From assembly GCA_964472565.1 (NCBI GenBank), contig CAYYNB010000002.1, positions 1 through 64,000 of the forward strand: DNA of 64,000 bases, written 5' to 3'. The translations under genes were made by a program, and so were the position numbers. This document shows positions 25,300 through 33,179 of the stretch, piece by piece. The notes under the pieces are model-generated. The model saw only the letters and a list, made by a program, of their open reading frames with translations. It was not told where the DNA came from and searched no databases. The stretch comes from DATAMF01 sp964472565 (GTDB lineage Bacteria; Chloroflexota; Anaerolineae; Aggregatilineales; Aggregatilineaceae). Within the stretch, counting starts at the first letter, position 1. Every line of letters begins with the position of its first letter.

Positions 25300-26388
25300 A
25301 TGACAAACAGTGTGAGTTACCGGGATGATATAAAAGTTCAAACGTGGCAGCGGATTCGAGAACGGAGAAGCCGCTTCTGGGAACATTCTGTCCCCTATAT
25401 TTTTATTGCGCCCTTTTTTATTGGTTTTATTGCCTTCCAACTGTTCCCGATTGGTTTTTCCGCCTATTTAAGCTTCCACGATTGGAATCCCTTTATCCGA
25501 AATGGTATCGCGCCGCAAAACACGGTCCTGGATAAATATGCTGGCGAATGGGGCGTGATTGATCTGGACGATGATTTGGTGACCAAAGAAGTGGTGATGG
25601 AAGATGGCACTACAAAAAAAGTCACCATCCGGCAGGAATCGCACCGCATCATCGATGACGACACTTTTAAACATTATCAGAATTTGCTCAAGGATGATCG
25701 TTTTTTGAACAGTCTGATGGTCACGATGACGATCACGATCACCTGTACGCTGCTGGGAACCACGCTGGCGGTAATCCTGGCAACGCTGCTGGATGCGGTG
25801 CCCGAACGCCTGTCGATGATTCTCCGGGCGGTGTTTTTTATGCCTGCGGTAACGTCCGTCGTCGTGATTGCCCAAATCTGGAAGCAGTTGTTTAACACCC
25901 GCTACGGCTATCTGAACCAAATTTTGGAGGTTTTCCACCAATCGCCCAAAGACTGGCTGAGTTCACCCGATACGGCACTGCTGGCAACGATTATTATGCT
26001 GATCTGGGCCGGGTTGGGCTGGGACTCGCTGATTATTATGTCCGGCTTGCGCAATATCCCGCGTGAATTATATGATGCGGCCAAAGTGGATGGCGCGGGG
26101 CTGTTCCAGGTCTTTTTCCGTATCACCTTACCGCTGCTGCGTCCGGTGTTGGTGTTTGTGCTCACCACCGGCTTGATCTTCTTGCTTGGTTTATTCGCCC
26201 AGGTTCAACTGCTGACCAATGGACGGCCTAAACATACCACTGAAACGGTTGCCCTTTACCTCTATTCACAGGGTTTTGAGAATCAGAATTTTGGCTATGC
26301 GGCGGCGATTGCCGTAGCGCTGGCCCTGATCATTTTTGTGATCAGTTTTCTGAACTATGCGCTTTTAGGTCGCCGGATGGAGTATTAA
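25300..26388 (+). CDS. Sugar ABC transporter permease (MalF/UgpA type)
   Basis: 362 residues, six or more membrane helices. The EAA loop that docks on the ATPase is present: YDAAKVDGAGLFQVFFRITLPLL. Between the first and second helices is a charged extracytoplasmic insert of about 75 residues (about 70-145, rich in Asp, Glu and Lys), as in MalF-type permeases with a periplasmic loop. ATG 25300 follows TTGCGGAGCAGCTTGAT; the spacing is long but the first helix position fits. It pairs with the MalG-type permease one base downstream. Confidence 0.9.
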   Translation: MTNSVSYRDDIKVQTWQRIRERRSRFWEHSVPYIFIAPFFIGFIAFQLFPIGFSAYLSFHDWNPFIRNGIAPQNTVLDKYAGEWGVIDLDDDLVTKEVVMEDGTTKKVTIRQESHRIIDDDTFKHYQNLLKDDRFLNSLMVTMTITITCTLLGTTLAVILATLLDAVPERLSMILRAVFFMPAVTSVVVIAQIWKQLFNTRYGYLNQILEVFHQSPKDWLSSPDTALLATIIMLIWAGLGWDSLIIMSGLRNIPRELYDAAKVDGAGLFQVFFRITLPLLRPVLVFVLTTGLIFLLGLFAQVQLLTNGRPKHTTETVALYLYSQGFENQNFGYAAAIAVALALIIFVISFLNYALLGRRMEY

Positions 26389-26389
26389 G

Positions 26390-27250
26390 ATGCTGACAAA
26401 ACGGCAAAAACGTATGCAGATGGCCTTAGCCGTCGTGTTATGTTTTATCTCAATTTTTTATGCAATGCCCTACGCCTGGATGATCTCCACCTCGTTCAAG
26501 CCCGATAGTGAACTTTATGATCAATCTTTGTTGCCCAAACACCCCACCCTTAATCAGTATGATCGGTTGTTGAATGGGTATGCGTTAAAAAGCGGCAAAA
26601 TCGTCAAAATCGAGTATTTCAGATACTACCAGAACAGCCTCATCGTCACTATCACCAGCGTGCTTTTGATCCTGACGCTCGATGCGCTGGCCGCTTTTGC
26701 TTTTGCCAAATATAACTTTTTTGGCAAAAACATTTTGTTTTGGATCATGTTGATGACCATGATGCTCCCCATTTATGCGACTCTCATTCCCTCCTATATC
26801 CTCTTCTCGCGCTTTTATGAGTGGGTAAATTCCTACAAAGCCCTGATCATCCCAGGGGTCGTGGACGCCTACGGCATCTTTTTGCTGACGCAGTATATGC
26901 GCGGCATTCCCACCGAACTCCTCGATGCTGCGCGGATCGACGGGGCCGGGCCGCTGCGCACGTTTTGGCATATCGTGGTTCCTCTCAGCCGTCCTGTGTT
27001 GGCAACTCTTGCTATTTTTAAATTTTTGTCGGCCTGGAATGACTATCTCTGGCCCTTAGTGATCATCCGCGAAGAAAAAATGTTCACGCTGACTCTGGGT
27101 ATTGCTCAAATGCAGGTCCGTCAGGGCATGGTCGTGTGGGGCATCCAAATGGCAGCCGCTGTTCTGGCAACTATTCCGGTGTTGATTCTGGTTTTTGCGA
27201 TGCAGCGCCAATTTTTACGCGGCATTACAACGGGCGCGATCAAGGCTTAA
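26390..27250 (+). CDS. Sugar ABC transporter permease (MalG/UgpE type)
   Basis: 286 residues with six membrane helices and the EAA motif LDAARIDGAGPLRTFWHIVVPLSRPVLATL. The start is one base after the MalF-type stop, so translation is coupled. An insert (about 64-75, GYALKSGKIVKIEYF) precedes the second helix. It completes the membrane channel for the binding protein at 23912. The C-terminus ends in the usual RGITTGAIKA. Confidence 0.92.
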   Translation: MLTKRQKRMQMALAVVLCFISIFYAMPYAWMISTSFKPDSELYDQSLLPKHPTLNQYDRLLNGYALKSGKIVKIEYFRYYQNSLIVTITSVLLILTLDALAAFAFAKYNFFGKNILFWIMLMTMMLPIYATLIPSYILFSRFYEWVNSYKALIIPGVVDAYGIFLLTQYMRGIPTELLDAARIDGAGPLRTFWHIVVPLSRPVLATLAIFKFLSAWNDYLWPLVIIREEKMFTLTLGIAQMQVRQGMVVWGIQMAAAVLATIPVLILVFAMQRQFLRGITTGAIKA

Positions 27251-27261
27251 GGGGAAAACTT

Positions 27262-29601
27262 ATGAAGATCAGACTCTTTATATGCCTGACTCTCTTGCTC
27301 AGTTTTGGCGTTGAATGGTGGCATCCGGTCCGGGCGGATGGCCCAACCGCTGCCACCCTGATCGCCGATTTTGACAGCAAAGATGCGCTCGATAACTGGT
27401 GGTCCTATCTGGACGATTTGCCAGATGGAACCGTTTTTCAGTTCCAGCGCGATACCCACACCTCATTTAATGGTTCCGCCTCGCTCCGCCTGGACCTCGA
27501 TATTGCCGCCGGGAGTTATGCCGGGCTGGGCTATGACTACGACGTATATCCCGACTGGACGCGGGGCGAGGGGCTTATTTTCCAGGTGCGCGCCTCTGCG
27601 CCGGGGATTCCGCTCGTTATGGTCATCCATCTGGCCGATCCCTCACAGACTTCGCCCGAATCGCCGGGAGTCACGCCCTTTGGCTGCCCATTTGCGACTC
27701 CACCCGGCAGCGAAAACGATTGGATCACCGTCACACTGCCCTGGGATGGCTTCGAACGTCAGATGTGGGTCGGAGAAACCGGCCTCATGGAATTTACCCC
27801 GAACCCGATTACCGGAATCGAGATTGCTGTTGAAGCATCAGAGGACTCCCGGCTAGCCGGAACAGTCTGGCTGGACGATCTGCGCGTGATTTCCGAGGAA
27901 GACTTGAACGCCACGCCCGCCGTTAATCCCCTCGCGGCGGACGTTCCCGCGTTGGTTGCCAGCCAGACGGGCTACCGTCCCGCAGACCCCAAGCGGTTTG
28001 TCACCAGTTCGCCGGTCCAGGCATTCTCAATCGTTGATGATGCAACGGGCAAAACGGTCTATAACGGCCAGACCACACGCTGGGGCTATGATGAGGACAG
28101 CGATCAGACGCTCTATTGGGGCAACTTCGATGCACTGACGACGCCGGGACGCTACCGCATTGTGATCCCCGATGTGGGCGAAAGTGCTCCCTTTGACATC
28201 GGTCCCGATGTGTTTGCACAGCCGCTGAACATGGCCGCGCGTGCGTTTTATCTCCATCGCAGCGGGACCGCCATCGAGGATACAGCGGTCAGTGGCTGGT
28301 CACATGCGGCAGGCCACCTTCAGCCCGCGATCCTGTGGGAAGACCGCTCCATCGCGCGGGATGTGTATGGCGGGTGGTACGATGCGGGAGATTTTGGGCG
28401 CTATATGCCCACCGGCGCATTTTCCACCAGCCAACTGCTGTATGCCTACCGGGCTAATCCTGACTTTTTTGCCGATGGCGTACTTCAGATTCCCGAAAGC
28501 GGCAACGGCACACCGGATCTGCTGGACGAAATTCGCTGGGAACTGGAATGGATGCAACGCATGCAGGGCGACGATGGCGCGGTGTATCACAAAGTCACCA
28601 CGCGAGATTACCCAGACTACGGCATTATGCCGGATGCGGACACCGGGCAGCTTTATTTATTCGGCCCTACCAGCGCCGATACCGCCTATTTTGCAGCGGT
28701 GATGGCGCAGGCCGCGCCCTACTATGAAGCTTATGATCCTGCTTTTGCGGCGGCATGCCTCGCAGCAGCGGAAAATGCGTGGGCATGGCTGGCCGCTCAC
28801 CCCGAACAGGTACCCGAAGGCGGATTCCAAAACCCACCCGTGAGTGAGTTCCCCATGCAGGGCGGCTATGACTTTTACGGGAACGAAGCGGGGCATCGTC
28901 TCTGGGCCGCTGCGCAGCTTTTTAACACAACGGGCGATCCCCGCTATGCCGAAGCGTTCGCGGAACTCCTGCTCCAGGCGGCTGATGAAAAAACTGTCCA
29001 TACCATGTCCTGGGCAGACTCCTATGCGCTCGGACTCTTCGCCTTTCTGACAGCACAAGAAACTGATCCGTCAGTCTGGCAGCAGGCCGCCGACATCTTC
29101 AAGCGCGAAGCAGACGCGATTCTGAATGTCACGCTCCAATCCGGCTACGAGGTGGCGCTGCATGGCCGCAGTGGGGACTTTGCCTATGTCTGGGGATCAA
29201 ATCAGGTGGCGCTCGCCAATGGCCTGTACCTGATGCTGGCAAACGAACTCTTCCCAGATGAACGCTATGTGCATGCGGCTCGCGCTCAGGTGCAGTACAT
29301 CCTGGGACTCAATCCGCTGGGCAAGATGTACTTCACCGGGCTGGGCGCGAATCCCGCCCTCCACCCCCACCACACGATGAGCTTCGGCCTTCAGCAGGCC
29401 ATGCCGGGCTTAGTGGGCGAGGGAGCAAACGGCGCGGTGGAGTTCGGCTCCGGCGGAGACGCCGTACTCGAAGCGCTGTGGGCGGCGAACACACCTGCCG
29501 CTCTGTGTTATGCCGACAACTGGGAATCGTGGGCGACCAACGAGCCAACGATTGATGCCAATGCGTCTTTTGTGGCCCTCGCCAGCTATTTCGCGCCGTA
29601 A
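27262..29601 (+). CDS. Secreted GH9 cellulase with CBM11/CIA30-like and Ig-like domains
   Basis: 779 residues. The signal peptide (1 to about 26) is followed by a jelly-roll module (about 30-215) resembling CBM11/CIA30 carbohydrate-binding domains, a CelD_N Ig-like domain (about 225-310), and the GH9 (alpha/alpha)6 domain (about 315-779). Catalytic features are the Asp pair in GWYDAGDFGRYMP, the His in HPHHTMS, and the acid Glu in TNEPTIDANASF at the C-terminus. It would cut cellulose or mixed-linkage glucan outside the cell. AAGGGGAAA precedes ATG 27262, 11 bp after the permease stop. This makes the cellulase the last gene of the importer operon, so the operon makes, imports and digests cello-oligosaccharides. 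Confidence 0.92.
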   Translation: MKIRLFICLTLLLSFGVEWWHPVRADGPTAATLIADFDSKDALDNWWSYLDDLPDGTVFQFQRDTHTSFNGSASLRLDLDIAAGSYAGLGYDYDVYPDWTRGEGLIFQVRASAPGIPLVMVIHLADPSQTSPESPGVTPFGCPFATPPGSENDWITVTLPWDGFERQMWVGETGLMEFTPNPITGIEIAVEASEDSRLAGTVWLDDLRVISEEDLNATPAVNPLAADVPALVASQTGYRPADPKRFVTSSPVQAFSIVDDATGKTVYNGQTTRWGYDEDSDQTLYWGNFDALTTPGRYRIVIPDVGESAPFDIGPDVFAQPLNMAARAFYLHRSGTAIEDTAVSGWSHAAGHLQPAILWEDRSIARDVYGGWYDAGDFGRYMPTGAFSTSQLLYAYRANPDFFADGVLQIPESGNGTPDLLDEIRWELEWMQRMQGDDGAVYHKVTTRDYPDYGIMPDADTGQLYLFGPTSADTAYFAAVMAQAAPYYEAYDPAFAAACLAAAENAWAWLAAHPEQVPEGGFQNPPVSEFPMQGGYDFYGNEAGHRLWAAAQLFNTTGDPRYAEAFAELLLQAADEKTVHTMSWADSYALGLFAFLTAQETDPSVWQQAADIFKREADAILNVTLQSGYEVALHGRSGDFAYVWGSNQVALANGLYLMLANELFPDERYVHAARAQVQYILGLNPLGKMYFTGLGANPALHPHHTMSFGLQQAMPGLVGEGANGAVEFGSGGDAVLEALWAANTPAALCYADNWESWATNEPTIDANASFVALASYFAP

Positions 29602-29768
29602 ACGGCTTACTAAGAAATAATCATGACGAGGCGCACCTTTTTTCCGAACTATCCAAATCCAAACCGGACGCAGGTGAGAATCCGGTTAAAGCAGGTTGCT
29701 TTGGGATAATTCAGGCTAAATAGAGTGTGAAAGTAACCTGAATTGGCACGAAAACCGTTAAATTGGGG

Positions 29769-29800
29769 AAAGGCGGCAGGCATCGAACCCTGCCGCCTTT
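29769..29800. terminator. Bidirectional terminator
   Basis: AAAGGCGGCAGG and CCTGCCGCCTTT form a perfect 12-bp stem with an eight-base loop, with T-runs on both strands. It separates the convergent GH9 and RNHCP genes. The rest of 29602-29805 holds two further inverted repeats: AATTCAGG at 29708-29715 with CCTGAATT at 29737-29744, and AACCGG with CCGGTT at about 29660-29688. There is no gene in it. Confidence 0.85.
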
Positions 29801-29805
29801 TGTGC

Positions 29806-30309
29806 TTACACCATCTCGTAGACACTGCCAAAAAGAAGCTGTTGGACCAGCTCCATCTGGCCCGGAATCAGGAGTGTAATCCCCTCCTGGTTGAGCAATT
29901 TGCGTATATCGACATCCAGATCAGCGGACGTCCCCAAAACGGCCAAGATCATGTCAGGGTTGTCATCGGCGGCGATGCGGTTGATCGACACTTTGCCGCA
30001 GCCATCGCACAGATGCACCAGCATCAGTTCACCTGGCTGGTTCCCCGCATATTTTTTGGTGATCCGCTTGAACGTCAGCCCAACCACCTGCATACGCCCT
30101 TTACAAGCTGAGAGGCGATCTCCCGCCTCGAACTGATCCAGGTGGCGCGAGGCTAGGCAGGCGGGGCAGTGATTGCGATTGCGGACGCCGGACAAGGCTA
30201 CCTCCGCCGACACAAAGGTATGGCAGTTGAGGCATACGAAATCGCCCGATAGGGTCTGGTTTTTGCCCGGCCCCGTGTACAAACGTCGAGTCGTGAAGGC
30301 GGCTTTCAT
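29806..30309 (-). CDS. RNHCP-domain protein
   Basis: 167 residues. A zinc-ribbon block carries CLNC (about 24-27) and RNHCPAC (about 43-49), the signature of the RNHCP family, whose function is not established. The C-terminal half has the pattern LCDGCGKVSINRIAADDNPDMIL, another Cys pair typical of the family's partner region. The ATG overlaps the rsgA stop by 4 bp (ATGA), so the two are translationally coupled and a ribosome-related job is worth considering. The start at 30309 is far better than an upstream start inside rsgA. Confidence 0.85.
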   Translation of the reverse strand: MKAAFTTRRLYTGPGKNQTLSGDFVCLNCHTFVSAEVALSGVRNRNHCPACLASRHLDQFEAGDRLSACKGRMQVVGLTFKRITKKYAGNQPGELMLVHLCDGCGKVSINRIAADDNPDMILAVLGTSADLDVDIRKLLNQEGITLLIPGQMELVQQLLFGSVYEMV

Positions 30310-31226
30310 GGCTGAGTCCTCAGCTTCAGATAACTCTGGTAGCGATAGGGGCTGATCTCCCCCGCTACCACCGCCTGCCGGATCGCGCACCCCGGCTCTT
30401 CATCATGTGTACAGTCGAGCTTGAACTTGCAGCGCCCGATATAGGGCCGCATTTCCGGGAAGAACCACGCCAGATCATCTTCTTCCACATCCCACAGGCC
30501 GAATTCACGGATGCCGGGTGTATCAACAAGCGCGCCCCCCGCCGCCAGCGTGAATATTTCGGATATGGTGGTGGTATGGCGGCCTTTGCCGGTGGCCTGG
30601 CTGAGGGACTGCACGCGCTGTCCCAGACCGGGTTCGATGGCATTCAGCAGCGACGTTTTGCCGACGCCCGATTTGCCAACCAAAGCCGACAACCGCCCCT
30701 GTAACCGGGCGCGCAGGTCGTCTAGGCCGCGCCCGGTAACGGTACTGGTCAGCACGACCTCGTACCCGATGGCGCGGTACTCCGCCGCCACCGCTTCGAT
30801 TTCCGCCGCATGCTGATCTTCTTCAACCAGATCCATCTTGGTCAGACAGATTAGCGCGGGAATTTCGGATGCCTCAGCAGATACCAGATACCGATCCAGC
30901 AGGTTCCAGGCCGGGCGCGGATGGGCGGCAGCAAAAACCGGGACCACCTGATCGACGTTGGCAACAATCACCTGCTCCCGTGCATAGGCGCTCGGCATCG
31001 ATACGGCGTGGCGGCGCGACAGTTGGTTACGGCGCGGCAGAACATCGGTGATCTGTCCAGCGGCGTTCCAGACGACGACATCGCCGACGGCAACCGGGTT
31101 TTCATTTTTCAAACGGCTGGCAAGCGTACACTCCAGGGTGTCATTTCCAGACCAGATGATATAGCTGTTCAGCGTTTTGCGGATGACTACTCCCTTAGTG
31201 AGAGTAGGGATATTCACGACGTGCAT
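30306..31226 (-). CDS. rsgA: Ribosome small-subunit-dependent GTPase RsgA
   Basis: 306 residues. An N-terminal OB fold (about 1-90) is followed by the circularly permuted GTPase order G4 (LTKMDLV), G1 (GKSGVGKTSLLN), G3 (VDTPGIREFG), and a C-terminal zinc knuckle with Cys/His spacing in CKFKLDCTHDEEPGC. RsgA checks late maturation of the 30S subunit. It is transcribed from a strong promoter at 31494-31522 through a 260-base leader containing two tandem terminators, an unusual arrangement for this gene. Confidence 0.95.
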   Translation of the reverse strand: MHVVNIPTLTKGVVIRKTLNSYIIWSGNDTLECTLASRLKNENPVAVGDVVVWNAAGQITDVLPRRNQLSRRHAVSMPSAYAREQVIVANVDQVVPVFAAAHPRPAWNLLDRYLVSAEASEIPALICLTKMDLVEEDQHAAEIEAVAAEYRAIGYEVVLTSTVTGRGLDDLRARLQGRLSALVGKSGVGKTSLLNAIEPGLGQRVQSLSQATGKGRHTTTISEIFTLAAGGALVDTPGIREFGLWDVEEDDLAWFFPEMRPYIGRCKFKLDCTHDEEPGCAIRQAVVAGEISPYRYQSYLKLRTQP

Positions 31227-31243
31227 GGTTAGGGTTTCCTGTA

Positions 31244-31282
31244 AACAAAAAGCCAGCCACAGGTCAAGCCCCGTGACTGGCT
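31244..31282 (-). terminator. Proximal terminator in the rsgA leader
   Basis: On the minus strand AGCCAGTCAC pairs with GTGGCTGGCT around a 12-base loop, followed by TTTTGTTT. It ends 18 bp before the rsgA ATG, so rsgA needs read-through, antitermination or an internal start. The region 31227-31613 contains no protein gene. Confidence 0.75.
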
Positions 31283-31301
31283 AAAGGTCGTTGTTGCTGG
31301 T

Positions 31302-31351
31302 CGCTCGTTAGCTGTGGATCAATCCACAGGTGTTGTGTTTCAACGAGAGCG
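31302..31351 (-). ncRNA. Structured RNA segment between two terminators (candidate)
   Basis: A perfect hairpin, CTGTGGAT and ATCCACAG (31312-31329), lies inside an outer stem formed by CGCTCGTT (31302-31309) and AACGAGAGCG (31342-31351, two-base bulge). With the terminator at 31244-31282 it would make a compact RNA of about 100 bases. No known family is recognised. Confidence 0.4.
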
Positions 31352-31363
31352 CGCGCGGCAAAT

Positions 31364-31401
31364 TAAACAAAAAAGCCACGGGTGTATGAGCCACCCATGG
31401 C
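31364..31401 (-). terminator. Distal terminator in the rsgA leader
   Basis: Minus-strand GCCATGGGTG pairs with CACCCGTGGC (one G-U pair, seven-base loop), then TTTTTTGTTT. It lies about 90 bases after the predicted start site at about 31487, so most transcripts could end here as a small RNA. Confidence 0.75.
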
Positions 31402-31493
31402 CGGAATTTACCAGGCTGGTGTACTCACACAAGTTCTCGATTGATCACAACAACCGAAGCTAACATAAACCCCTTCCATTTGGATATAAGTGA

Positions 31494-31522
31494 AGTATAT
31501 ACGGGATAAATCGCTTCGTCAA
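31494..31522 (-). promoter_or_regulatory. Promoter of the rsgA leader
   Basis: On the minus strand TTGACG (31517-31522) and TATACT (31494-31499) are 17 bp apart, a near-consensus housekeeping promoter. Confidence 0.75.
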
Positions 31523-31546
31523 GGGTTTTCCATGAATGGTTGGCGC

Positions 31547-31561
31547 GGGGTAAAATACCCC
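31547..31561 (+). promoter_or_regulatory. Palindromic operator candidate at the GH51 promoter
   Basis: GGGGTA and TACCCC are a perfect 6-bp inverted repeat around AAA. A TAAAAT -10-like box lies within it (31551-31556), with a weak TTCCAT -35 at 31528-31533. A repressor bound here would block the GH51 gene 52 bp downstream. Confidence 0.4.
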
Positions 31562-31613
31562 ATCATGACACTGCTAATCCCAGATGAAACCTCTACCAAA
31601 AGGAAACAAATTT

Positions 31614-32603
31614 ATGAACCGTCTCACAATTTATGCTGATCAGGCTGGCCCCACCATCAGCCGCCATATCTACGGGCATTTTGCCGAGCATCTGGGCCGC
31701 TGCATTTTCGGCGGCATCTGGGTGGGCGAAGCTTCCTCGATCCCGAACACGCGGGGCATTCGGAACGATATAGTCGAGGCGCTGCGCCAGATCAATATTC
31801 CCAACTTACGCTGGCCGGGGGGTTGTTTCGCGGATGATTATCACTGGCGGGATGGCATTGGCCCGCGTGCCTCACGTCCACACCGCGTCAACACCAACTG
31901 GGGCAATATCACCGAGTCGAATGATTTTGGCACCCATGAATTTCTGGACTTGTGTGGACAACTGGGCTGTGAGCCTTACATTTGCGGGAACGTGGGCAGC
32001 GGCACCGTCCAGGAAATGCGGGACTGGTTGGAATATATCACCGCCCAGGATAGCGTGCTGGCCCAGGAACGCCGCGCCAACGGGCAAGCGGCCCCCTGGG
32101 ACATCACCTATTGGGGCGTTGGCAATGAAAACTGGGGCTGCGGTGGCAATATGCGGGCGGAGTTTTACGCCGACGAATACCGGCGTTATGCCACCTACTG
32201 CCGCCATTTCAATAACGGCAAACTCTATCGGATTGCCTGCGGTCCGCACGACAGCAACTATCACTGGACCGAAGTGCTGATGCGGGAAGCCGCCCGGTTG
32301 ATGGAAGGGCTTTCGCTGCATTACTACAGCATCCTCCAGTGGGAAGACAAAAAATCGGCCACCCAATTTGACGAATCCGAATGGTTCCTCCTGTTGAAAA
32401 AAGCCCTGTTGATGAACGTCTTCCTGGGGCAGCACAGCGCCATTATGGACCGGTATGATCCAGAGCGGCGGGTTTCCCTCGTGGTGGATGAATGGGGAGC
32501 CTGGCACGCATCCGAACCCGGCACAAATCCCGCCTTTTTATACCAGCAGAATACCCTCCGGGATGCGGTGCTGACCGGGCAGCCGTACTCGCTGTGGCAG
32601 TAG
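31614..32603 (+). CDS. GH51 alpha-L-arabinofuranosidase, N-terminal part (broken by assembly gap)
   Basis: 329 residues are read up to a stop beside the gap; about 322 belong to the protein. The TIM-barrel GH51 core shows WPGGCFADDYHW, the acid/base Glu in WGVGNENWGCGG and the nucleophile Glu in VVDEWGAW. The frame then reads seven foreign residues and a TAG, just before ten Ns. The 17 bases before the foreign piece are repeated after the Ns, so merging them restores one uninterrupted protein of about 489 residues with the part at 32615-33135. It removes arabinose side chains, and without a signal peptide it acts inside the cell. ATG 31614 follows AAAGGAAA. Confidence 0.92.
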   Translation: MNRLTIYADQAGPTISRHIYGHFAEHLGRCIFGGIWVGEASSIPNTRGIRNDIVEALRQINIPNLRWPGGCFADDYHWRDGIGPRASRPHRVNTNWGNITESNDFGTHEFLDLCGQLGCEPYICGNVGSGTVQEMRDWLEYITAQDSVLAQERRANGQAAPWDITYWGVGNENWGCGGNMRAEFYADEYRRYATYCRHFNNGKLYRIACGPHDSNYHWTEVLMREAARLMEGLSLHYYSILQWEDKKSATQFDESEWFLLLKKALLMNVFLGQHSAIMDRYDPERRVSLVVDEWGAWHASEPGTNPAFLYQQNTLRDAVLTGQPYSLWQ

Positions 32604-32604
32604 G

Positions 32605-32614
32605 NNNNNNNNNN
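32605..32614. other. Assembly gap (10 N)
   Basis: Ten Ns. ATGCGGTGCTGACCGGG stands at both 32563-32579 and 32615-32631, and the 25 bases between the first copy and the Ns (32580-32604) have no homologue role in the GH51 protein. The join is a failed overlap of contig ends. Confidence 0.95.
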
Positions 32615-33135
32615 ATGCGGTGCTGACCGGGGTAACGTTACACGTCTTCCATAATCACTGTGAGCGCGTCCATATGGCAAACATCGCTCAAATCGTGAAT
32701 GTGCTCCAGGCGGTGATTCTGACGGAAGACGAAAAAATGATCCTCACGCCCACCTATCATGTCTTTGAGATGTTCAAGGGCCACCAGGATGCGACCCGTC
32801 TGCCGATTTTGTTAGAGGGTGCGGATTACACCTTGAACGATGACGCTATTCCCCAGATAAGTGCATCTGCTTCCCGGAATCAGAAGGGCGAGATTCTCGT
32901 TACGGCCTGCAACCTGAATCCACATCAATCCACCGAATTACACTGCAATCTGCACGGGACAACGGCGGCGGCGATGTCGGGGCGGGTACTTACCGCTCAG
33001 TCGATGAACGCCTACAATACCTTTGATGCGCCGAACACGGTCATCCCGGTTCCATTCGATGGGGCCATGCTCGATGGCAGCAACCTGAAAATCACCCTCC
33101 CCCCCATGTCCGTGATCGCCTTGACGATCCACTAA
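32615..33135 (+). CDS. GH51 alpha-L-arabinofuranosidase, C-terminal part (broken by assembly gap)
   Basis: The frame is open from just after the gap. It continues the barrel (VTLHVFHNH, MANIAQIVNVLQAVILTEDEKMILTPTY) and then the C-terminal beta-sandwich of GH51 enzymes (about the last 110 residues, ending LPPMSVIALTIH). The GTG at 32620 is not a true start; it corresponds to the Val of DAVLTG in the N-terminal part. This is not a separate gene. Confidence 0.92.
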
Positions 33136-33179
33136 GATTTATGCGCCCCCATCCGATGCCGGTGAGGGCGCATGTTTGA

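Noticed and set aside
27136..27261. Upstream start for the GH9 gene within the permease gene
   Set aside because: It would hide the signal peptide; ATG 27262 has a ribosome site and is directly followed by the signal sequence.
29640..29745. Cobalamin riboswitch-like string (GGTGAGAATCC) or other ncRNA after the GH9 gene
   Set aside because: Only one short block matches, the B12 box is missing, and no downstream gene on that strand would use it. The inverted repeats are more simply explained as 3'-end structures.
30310..30390. 27-residue extension of the RNHCP protein into rsgA
   Set aside because: The ATGA overlap at 30306-30309 gives the natural start, and the extension is low-complexity antisense-like sequence.
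31584..32603. Truncated arabinofuranosidase pseudogene
   Set aside because: The stop lies in a contig-end artefact next to Ns and the missing half continues in frame after the gap.
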